Shown here piece by piece: positions 56,215 through 64,000 of a stretch of 64,000 nucleotides of DNA. The stretch's first letter is position 1. Each line of letters opens with the position of its first letter. Position numbers and translations under genes: made by a program. The DNA lies in the NCBI GenBank assembly GCA_036365145.1, contig JAEOAD010000012.1, positions 45,081,001 through 45,145,000 on the forward strand, written 5' to 3'. The notes under the pieces were generated by a model. The model was given only the letters and a program-made list of their open reading frames with translations, was not told the DNA's origin and searched no databases. The stretch is from Orientallactaga sibirica (Eukaryota > Chordata > Mammalia > Rodentia > Dipodidae).

Positions 56215-56470
56215 CAAAGTGGTCATGGAAGCTTATATCCAACGCCATTCATTCAGCTTCTTTGCTGTTTTCTCATCTGTTCCATTAGCCATGAGCAGGG
56301 CCGTGAGAAGAATAAATTGTTTTCTCATGATGAAAGGTCTGAATAGACTAATTAGGCCAGTCAATTCCCAAAGAGCTAGGGCTAAATTTTCTTTCCTAGA
56401 CATGCACTGCATATCTGCAAAATGCAGCACAATTAGTTATCAACCCTCTGCAAATGCTCCCACGCAGAGC
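56215..56470. promoter_or_regulatory. Candidate conserved non-coding element
   Basis: Repeat-free block with 'gaagaataaattgttttctc', 'agactaattaggccagtcaa' and 'gcacaattagttatcaaccc'. This is an inference from texture only. Confidence 0.3.
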
Positions 56471-57128
56471 TCCCTCTGAGGGTGATCAGAGAGGCTTGGT
56501 ACAGATCAGAGAGGATTTTGCCCACATGTTTATTGTGCAGGAAAGAATTCTGGGAGGGAAAGCCATTCCTCAACTCTTCTCTTTACTCTGACTATAGGGA
56601 CAGAATAAAGAAAGAGCTAGCTGACCACTGTATCTTTGTAAGAAAACTACAGTGTTGTTGGGTGAAGGGGGCGACAACGTATGATTCATCTTCCTGTATC
56701 CATCTTCATTATGCAATAAGAACATCCTGTGGTGACTTCTACCACCCCGAGGAAGACAAATTAAGCTCCATAATGAAGACAATGCTCAAAGGTCCAACTT
56801 GGCACTCCCCCCACACAGTACAGGCTTAGTGAGAAACCCCCTACTGAACCTGCCTCGGGGAGACATAAAGGTCCAACAGAACTACTGAGGAAAAGGTCAG
56901 AAGGTCTCGGGGTATTCAAAGCCTTGTTTCCCTAGAACCACTCGAACTAAAATTGAACTGTAATATTTGAATGTCCGTGGTTGTCATATCTGGTGCAGGA
57001 ACCCTTCCATTCTCTTAGTGAGGAATAAAGCACAGATTGGATTAGGCCCTTATAGATGGCTCTTTCTACAGTGCATTGTCCAGGGTATTTTACTGTTTAA
57101 AGAGGAACTCTGTTTTATGACTATACCC
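56471..57128. other. Unannotated sequence with a 115-codon open frame
   Basis: The plus-strand frame 56482-56829 is the longest outside repeats. It shows no recognised domain, signal peptide or membrane segment, and is probably chance. Confidence 0.35.
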
Positions 57129-57600
57129 TGTTATGGTTTGTATGTGAAGTATCCCCCAAAGCCTCAAAGGGGTTGATCTATGATGCAGTACTCTGCAGAG
57201 GTGGCACCTTGAAGAGTGACAGGGCATTAATTTCATCAATATATTAATCCATCCATAAGCTCCTAGGTGACTCAGAGGTGGGACTTTGTTGGAGGAGGAA
57301 GGTCATTGGAAGGGTTGGGTACATTGGTGTTCACGAGGCAGTACCTGAGCAAAAAGCCTCCAGTGATGCTCCCTAGCATTGCAGGGGCTGGGAAACTCCA
57401 AACCACAGTAGTTTCCTCTCCCAAAGGCTCAAGGCATTGGCTGGTTCACGATGCACTTCTTCTGCTCCAGTCTCCACTTCCTTCAGTCTCCATGATGCAG
57501 AAACTAGCTCACTGGCTCTCTGATGCCAGTCCCTGCATCTGTGCTAACTTCCTGACCCAACTATCTCTGCTTTTTGTGTTTTCCTATCTCTCACTAGGAC
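57129..57600 (+). mobile_element. MaLR-type LTR remnant
   Basis: Starts with the typical MaLR terminus 'tgttatggtttgtatgtgaa' and 'gtatcccccaaagcctc'. The remainder is diverged, and the 3' end is uncertain. Confidence 0.6.
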
Positions 57601-58317
57601 CTTTCCTGTAAGCTAACCATTTTGATCTCTAAGAATATTCTTCAGCTTCACTCATTCCTACCATCCCTTTATCTTCTCCTATACACTAAAGGTTTTCAAA
57701 GACACTATAAATTCTTTCTTTTTCACATATCATCCCTAAATAATCTTTCTACAACCCATGTGGTGTGATGCTCATGTCTAACAAACAAACCATCAAGCCA
57801 ATCATAAGTAGAAACTCAACCAATGACTGACTTGCCTTTCAGAAGAATTTGACATACTGATCAGCTGTTCCTTGCATTCTCTCTCCCCTCCCTACCTACA
57901 GGGCAGAGACCTGTCTTGGGCTTCCTACAGCCTTTCCTGGCCTGTCTCCTTTGTCAGATCACCTTCCATCCAACCTTGCCATGAGCCACATGCTTTCTCT
58001 CTTTGAGGTACAATACACAAGTCTCTTTTCCATACACATCATCCCTGTCACCGGGACTGGCATGTGCTGGTCTTATAGAAAGCTTTAGCCTATTACTTCT
58101 TTTGTATGTGCACCAAATAGGAAAATCCTTTTTCTTATTCTCAATGTGTCATGGGCCTCTTATTTACACTCTCTCTGGATGACCAATCTGCCCCAGCTGA
58201 AAGTTATGTAAGTATGTGTGTGTGTATCCACATATATCAAAAACATATAATTAACAACATCTGAATTAGTCAATTAACTGTACATTTTATGACAGCAAGG
58301 GTTATGGTTTTGGTGCT
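57601..58317. other. Unannotated sequence
   Basis: CT-rich in places; no gene or confident repeat recognised. Confidence 0.4.
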
Positions 58318-58613
58318 TTGTTTTTATGTGTAGTATGTATGGTGTGTGTGTGGTATGGTGTATGCACATGTGTATGCAAATGTGACACTCCTGGTGCACA
58401 CCTGTGGCAGTTGGAGGAAAACATCAGTGACCACCCCCATTGCGCATTTGTCAGTTTTTCCTTGAGACACAGTCTGGACTGTGATTCCAGAGTTTGGTAT
58501 TTTTATGAACCCCAGTGATTCTCTGTGTCTCTGTTCCCTATTGACAGGGGTTACAGACATGCATGGCTATGCCCAACTGTTTATGTAGGTGCTGGAAGAG
58601 AAGTCCAGCATGT
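58318..58613 (-). repeat. B3-like SINE, 5'-truncated
   Basis: On plus: GT-rich start, 'gtggcagttggaggaaaaca', 'tccttgagacacagtctgga', 'ggggttacagacatgcatgg' and 'ttatgtaggtgctgg'. The head is missing. Confidence 0.75.
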
Positions 58614-58745
58614 TAGTTTTCTGCCCATCATCACTACCAAGCATCTAGAAAGCTTTTCAAAGTTCAAGAAAGAAGTGACACATTTGACCTATTGTCATCT
58701 TTTTCATTCACCCATTATGAGCAGTGACCTTTCTTTTACACTCTT
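58614..58745 (+). repeat. Local duplication, copy 1
   Basis: About 130 bases nearly identical to 59592-59722, sharing 'accaagcatctagaaa' and 'cttttcaaagttcaag'. Confidence 0.85.
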
Positions 58746-59591
58746 GGGGGCCCCCATCCTGTGCAGGAAGTCCTCTTCACTGCCCAGCCATGTCTCCAGC
58801 ACTGGGTTTTGGGGTTTGGATTGTGGAGAGCTTGCATTTTATTGTCAGCACATTGCCTGGCAAAGAATGTTTTCCAAAACATACTGTTTGGATAAAATGT
58901 CACAAATCTTAGCCAACAAGAATCCTAATTGTTGTTGTTAGAAGGGGCAGAGTAGCCAGTGTGAGAAGTTTGAAGAACAAGGCTCAAGTGCTGAAAGCTT
59001 CAGACAAGCACAACCTCCCTCCGGGGCACTTGGAGTCTTTGAAAGACTTTGACACGAGGCATTTCACTTGGTCGGGATGCTGGCATCTCTGGAATACCCA
59101 TACTGTATGCCGACAAAGATTTACAAAGATAATACTACTGCGGTCTCATGGACAAGTCAGGTCCCATTTATGAGTCCCAAGGCCTGGCAGCTCAGCAGTA
59201 TTCACAAGCCGCGCCTTCCACTTCCATTTTGACCCCATTCAGTTTGCGCATGACTGGAGACCCACCAATCCAAGTGACTCTCACAGAATTTCCTCCCCTG
59301 CATTTGTATGAATCTCGAAGAAATATAATTGGAATTTTCCTCCAGAGAGACTTTGTAATCTTCAAATCAAGAAATGGGTTAATAATTAATTCTTCCATTC
59401 AGCAAAGGTCTCTCACAAACTTTTTAATGTATTAGCTACTAAGCTGCCTTTAAGTACATATATTCATTCAGAGTGGAATCATGTTGGGTTTGATAGAACT
59501 CCCTCTTAATGAAATTACAATGTGCCGTGTTTAGAAAAATTAGATGTCCAAGAAATAATTAGACACAGAAGGCATAAAATGATCTAAAGTG
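58746..59591. other. Unique sequence, with candidate conserved block at 59230-59440
   Basis: Repeat-free. The block around 59300-59400 has 'gaagaaatataattggaatt' and 'gggttaataattaattcttc'. No gene recognised. Confidence 0.3.
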
Positions 59592-59722
59592 CTAATTTTC
59601 TGCCCATCACCATTACCAAGCATCTAGAAACCTTTTCAAAGTTCAAGTAAGAAGGACACATTTGACCTACTTTCATCTTTTTCTTTCACCCTTTAAGAGC
59701 TGTGACCTTTCTCCTCCACACT
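59592..59722 (+). repeat. Local duplication, copy 2
   Basis: Second copy of 58614-58745, direct orientation, about 980 bases downstream, with scattered substitutions and small indels. Confidence 0.85.
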
Positions 59723-59939
59723 AGCTCCTGTGTGTCTCTACTCATGATTTCTTTTTCCAATTTTGCACAAACTACTTTCAATGCCACAAATTTACACTCT
59801 TCCAATGGACTCCATGTTTGTATCTCCCAGAACAAGGTTACAATAAAAAATGCCAATGAATCAAGCAGGCAGAGGAAAATGACAGCTATTCAAGATAACT
59901 GGTTTGAGCCAAATCTAAGGAATGTCTGTACAGCAGAAA

Positions 59940-60150
59940 CCAAGTGAATCTGAGGAAAGAAAGACGCAGTGAGGAAAACAGAAATGGTACCACAGAGGTC
60001 AGTTTTGCTGGCATGGGATAAAAACAGCAACCGCGTTGGTAATGGCGAGGAGGACGTTTGATTCTCGCGAGGAGGACGAGAGGCAAAGTTATAGCCAGAG
60101 CGATACCACAAAGGTCTTTGAAGTCCAATTCGTATCCCACCTCTGGCAAG
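59940..60150. promoter_or_regulatory. Isolated CpG cluster with 12-bp direct repeat
   Basis: About nine CpGs fall within 60030-60130. 'gcgaggaggacg' occurs at 60045-60056 and 60067-60078. No gene start, SINE or L1 is recognised here. Confidence 0.35.
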
Positions 60151-62397
60151 TGTTGGAGGTGAGAGGTGGGAGAGAAAAAGAAAGGAGTGATGTTAAAAGA
60201 GGTTAAGACAGTGATGGCTCATGAGAAACTCCTGGAGGAGTTAGTGTGCTGCCAGGACCTTCTGTGCAGATGCAGCTGGAGGGCGAGGCATGCTTGTCAT
60301 ACACAGGACCTAAGTGATGATGCCGTCCTAGACCATGCCTCATGGGCCTTGACCTTTTCCTCTGTCTGTACCTACCTCACAGTGTAATGTTACTTCATAC
60401 ACTAAGGATTGCCTAAATCAATACTTAAAGATTACATGGCGCTTGGTGATCCACATTAATAAAGCAAGGAAGGAGAGAGCCCTAGCCAAGATTCACAAAG
60501 CAGTGTGAACAAGCCAGAGTCTTTATAAGAGCTGAGCTTTCATTGCAACCTCATCCCAAAGTAATAGTGCACATCCTGCTGTCATTTCTCTGGTGTATAG
60601 TGTCAACCACTGTCTATGGTACAAATGCTCCTGTACTGGGAAATTTTCAGCTCAGTACATGATGTCACTGGATGTCATTGGAAAGTGTTGCACAATAGCA
60701 CACCGTTATACTGTCTCCACTATGCATACATAGATGAAAATAGACTTAAAAGAGCACATAGTAAAATGTAGTGGTGCAATTATACAAGGGTAAATTTGGA
60801 GGTTTTATAAATCTTAAGTATAAGTTGTTTCATTGTAAATTTATACACTTCAGTTTTTCATAATGGCTGCCCTTTACAACCTGCTTTCAAAGTTCTTGGA
60901 AAAATCAGTAGTCAGCCTTCATAAGCTGGTATGAGCCAGGTCCATTACATTTCTGTTGGCCCACTGTGGTTTAGAATACATTCATTAGAATACATAACAA
61001 CTTAGTTGATAACCCTTCATAAAAAATAATGAGGTTTTTTTTTTTAAAATCTTGACTCTTAACTAAGGATTTAAAGTAGCATTTTAAATTCTGCCCTACT
61101 GCCTCCAGGATATCTAGGCAGTGGGACATGAAGTTACCAGAGTCATATTATAGGGAAGATAGTGAAACTGAAATAAACAGATGCGGGACAGTGTCATTGG
61201 GAAGCAGATATGTTTATGAAAATCAGTATGTGAGAACAGAAGTCCAACCACTTTCAAATAGATCTAAACTTAGTATCAAGATAGATCTTCTCATATATTC
61301 TTATAGGGATGAAATTAATCCTGGAAGGGCAGGGTTCTGAACCTGCAGGGAATGATAGGTAAGAGATTGCACTGACCATTGAAATGAATCTAGAGGCTGT
61401 CTGTCCAACATACAGGCCCTCTTGGTTAGCTGTGCTTTTGTCATGGGGGAAAGCCAAGAGCCCTAGAGATGCTGACTCCTACCCTGGCTTCAAAAACGTG
61501 GGCTGAAAAGAAATCAAAGTATTCCTACTACCTGTTCCCACATGTTTGGCCAGCAAGGAAGAAGAGATTTTCTGGGGCTCTTTGGGACGTGGAAATATGT
61601 AGACCTGGGACTTATTGGCAGCTCTGCTGAAGCAAGAGCACTGTAGTCAGCATGGAGCCGCACCACTGAATGACAGAGAAAAGGAAAGACAGCAGATTCT
61701 TAGTGAGACCATCTCACCACTGAGTCAAATTAGCCTGACAACCTTTGGACTGCCTCTTCTATGAGCCCATAAATCTCCATAGCGTAAGCCAGTCTGAATT
61801 GTGTTTTCTCATACAGGATTATAAGTGACGCAGTCCTCACAATGGCTATGTGTTCATGGACAAGAGAACCTGGCAAACCTCAAGGAGAAACTAAGGCAGG
61901 GAATGGTCAGAGAGGGCCCTAGTGAAGATGGCACACATATCTTCAGAGGTACCTTTGAAGGAAGAGAATAAGCTGTGCCCTCTGCAAGGAAGAGGTGGCG
62001 GCTGCATAGGAATGGGGTAGGACCAGCTGAGCGTGACCCTGCCCTGCCTCCTGTGTGACTGCTATGGAAAGGAACTCATTCCTTCTCTGCTTAGCGGTGG
62101 CTCGAACTGCTGCATCAGCTTGCTGTGCTGGCCTGGTCTCCGCTTCTGATCACATGTGGTAGCCAGAGGAAGTGAATGCCAGCTTGTCAAAATGAAAGAC
62201 ATGGAAAGAAAGGGCAGGTCTCTCCAAATTGTCCCTGAAGAAATACAGGGGAGGTAAATGTGAGTAAGACATGGTGCTAGATAGTCCACACATCAGGATA
62301 AACGATGGCAGCATACTATTCATGGCTATGAACAACTTCCTTTGAGACATCTGCTTTAATCTGATACTTTGGTTTGACATTTTAAATGGCTAGAGGC
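60151..62397. other. Unannotated unique sequence
   Basis: The longest repeat-free stretch of the window. A 70-codon frame at 61128-61340 has no recognised motif. No RNA gene or confident repeat seen. Confidence 0.4.
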
Positions 62398-62505
62398 TGT
62401 TGAGACCAGCCCATTCTTATATCCCAGTACCCAGGAGGGTAAGGGAAGAGCATCTGAGTTCAAGACTAGCTTATGCTACATAGGGAAACCTGCTCTTAAA
62501 AGATG
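62398..62505 (+). repeat. Old B1 SINE remnant
   Basis: 'ttatatcccagtacccagga', 'gagttcaagactagcttatg' and 'ctacatagggaaacc' mark a diverged plus copy. Confidence 0.65.
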
Positions 62506-63344
62506 TTTAGAACCCTAAGCAGTGCACACATGAGCCAGTCAAAATCTGAGACATGTCCTGTGCTCAGACTGAAGATGATCTCCTGCAAGGGCACACCACA
62601 GTGATCTAATTTCCTTCCACGGTCCTCAGCTTTTGTGAGCTCCCTGTGGCCTCTTATGTGAACATGAAACAAAGAAAGTAGAAAAGAAGAAAAGTGTGAG
62701 CAATCCACAATGAAAATCTGGGACTCACTGGTAATTTTGGCCAAAGTGGGGTCCCCTCTAGTTTTTGAGAGGACCTGTGTGTCCTTCATAACTTATCTGT
62801 AAGACTCAATATTTGTCCCTAACAGGACAGTAAGTGAGTCAGATTTTCTGAAATGATGGGTAATTGTAGATAGTCCAGAAAGGAGTTCAGATACCACAGC
62901 TTTTACTGACACTTTTCAGATGCTTTCCTTTTGATAAGCACCTTTTGCTTTTCTCCTAAATGTATCTTTTCCTGTATCAAAGATTCTTGGGTAAGCCTGA
63001 CCCCATAAGCTGTTCTTTTACCTCTTCAAGAACAGGAATGGAGCAAGAATACCTATGTGTGTGACAGAAGCTCCTCCGCAATGGCTGAGAGCTTGGGGTT
63101 TCATAGGCAGGGATGTGCATAGTTACGAAAGCCAAAACTAACACCAAAGCCCCCAGAATCTCAGTGCCCAAATATACCTCAGCTTCTTTGTACATTCAGG
63201 GAAGACTGGAAACTTTTCCTAGCCAGTTAAATAATTTTCTTAGAAGTATGAGAGGAAATTATTTGTCCTTTTACTTTATGACCCACCTCTTTGTAACAAG
63301 AATTGAAGGCAAATGTCATAAAATTGCCTTTCAAGGCGTAATCA
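62506..63344. other. Unannotated unique sequence
   Basis: No repeat or gene recognised. Confidence 0.4.
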
Positions 63345-63580
63345 TGGAGGGAGCCTGGACTCTAAGGTTAGACAAAAATGGGTGTGGACCCAAGAGCCCT
63401 CACTGATCAGCTCTATGACTTGGAGCCAGTTCTTTGATTTTTTTTTTTTTTTGAGTTTTGCTTTCCTGGTCTATAAGAAGATGCTATTGACGCCTTCATT
63501 TGGAACATCTTATAACAATGAGGAATCATCTTCCAAAGGACATAACAGTGGCTGGTACAAAGTACACACTGCACAGGTCA
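63345..63580 (+). repeat. MIR-like SINE
   Basis: MIR order: 'gcctggactctaaggttaga', 'gatcagctctatgacttgga', 'tgctttcctggtctataaga' and 'cagtggctggtacaaagta'. A T-run interrupts it at 63438-63452. Confidence 0.6.
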
Positions 63581-64000
63581 TACTTGTTATTTGCAAAGTC
63601 CATTACTATGCTATCAACACTGCAGACCAATTTATGATTCTAGATGATTCCATGAACCAGAAATATTTTTCAGCATAAAAATTAGCTATATTTGTATATT
63701 CTGGCTGTGACTTTATGAATCAGAAACAATATATTTAATGCAGTTCTATTCTAGCTTAAAAATGAATGCTGATAATATGCCTTGAAAGGGGAAACAATCA
63801 AGCTTTCCATTAAGGCAAAATCAGCAACGACAAAAGCACAGAGACCCAGACGAAAGGAGATAGGCTCATTATTTCTCCAAGAGTGTGACTCATTCTCAAC
63901 TCTAAGATGGTGCACAGAAAACAAGCGCTTATTTACCCACGAGGTTGCCCAGAGGCTGCAGGGACACAGACAGCACCCCATTCATTTTTTTGCACATTCA
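63581..64000. other. Unannotated unique sequence
   Basis: No repeat or gene recognised up to the window end. Confidence 0.4.

Noticed and set aside
61128..61340. 70-codon frame followed by a donor-like site
   Set aside because: No homology recognised and no acceptor or conservation evidence; frames of this length are common by chance here.

Overview
The window is mammalian, CpG-poor, intron-less intergenic or intronic DNA from a rodent. I found no intact protein-coding gene, RNA gene, CRISPR array, operon or other prokaryotic structure. The repeat set points to a jerboa-like rodent (Dipodoidea; Jaculus is the likeliest genus). About 33 copies belong to a tRNA-derived SINE with a 'gctggagagatggc' head, a pol III A/B-box pair and a CT-rich plus AAATAA tail. 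I equate it with the Dip element of the B2 superfamily. There are also many B1 copies with a jerboa-style interior, ID and ID-B1 (B4-type) SINEs, seven longer B3-like SINEs, and 5'-truncated L1 3' ends. The genus is an inference from recalled repeat sequences, not from a search.

Layout. Positions 1-538 are the 3' part of a decayed processed copy of RCHY1 (PIRH2 ubiquitin ligase), cut by the window edge. From 0.7 to 14 kb there are SINEs, two L1 3' ends of one family in tandem (7.9-8.8 kb), another L1 3' end (5.7-6.5 kb) and MaLR LTR remnants. From 14 to 17 kb there are decayed LTR-like repeats and unique sequence that looks conserved. A fairly well preserved L1 3' end (17.06-18.26 kb) is followed by an old L1 that runs, in pieces, from about 18.4 to 23.36 kb. 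At least eight later insertions split it. From 23 to 29 kb SINEs continue, with a MER5A-like DNA transposon and a HAL1/L1-like remnant. From 29 to 37 kb there are MIR and L2 fragments, two MLT1-type LTRs with nested insertions, and repeated SINE insertion into single target sites. From 37 to 54 kb unique sequence alternates with SINEs and three L1 3' ends. From 54 to 64 kb the sequence is mostly unique, with an L2, a MaLR LTR, a B3-like SINE, a short local duplication, a small CpG cluster and a terminal MIR.

Nothing here forms a pathway. The main content is the insertion history. Many elements have readable target-site duplications (TSDs) of 9-15 bp, which give a relative order of events. The most unusual pattern is three SINEs of one subfamily, each joined at its 3' end to a short stub of another sequence inside a single TSD pair. 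This looks like template switching during L1-driven retrotransposition. Several unique blocks (near 10.7, 15.9, 16.6, 54.8, 56.3 and 59.3 kb) are rich in AT-type homeodomain-like words and free of repeats, so they are candidate conserved non-coding elements. Two isolated CpG clusters (39.5 and 60.05 kb) also stand out. Family names come from memory of consensus features, and none was confirmed by alignment.
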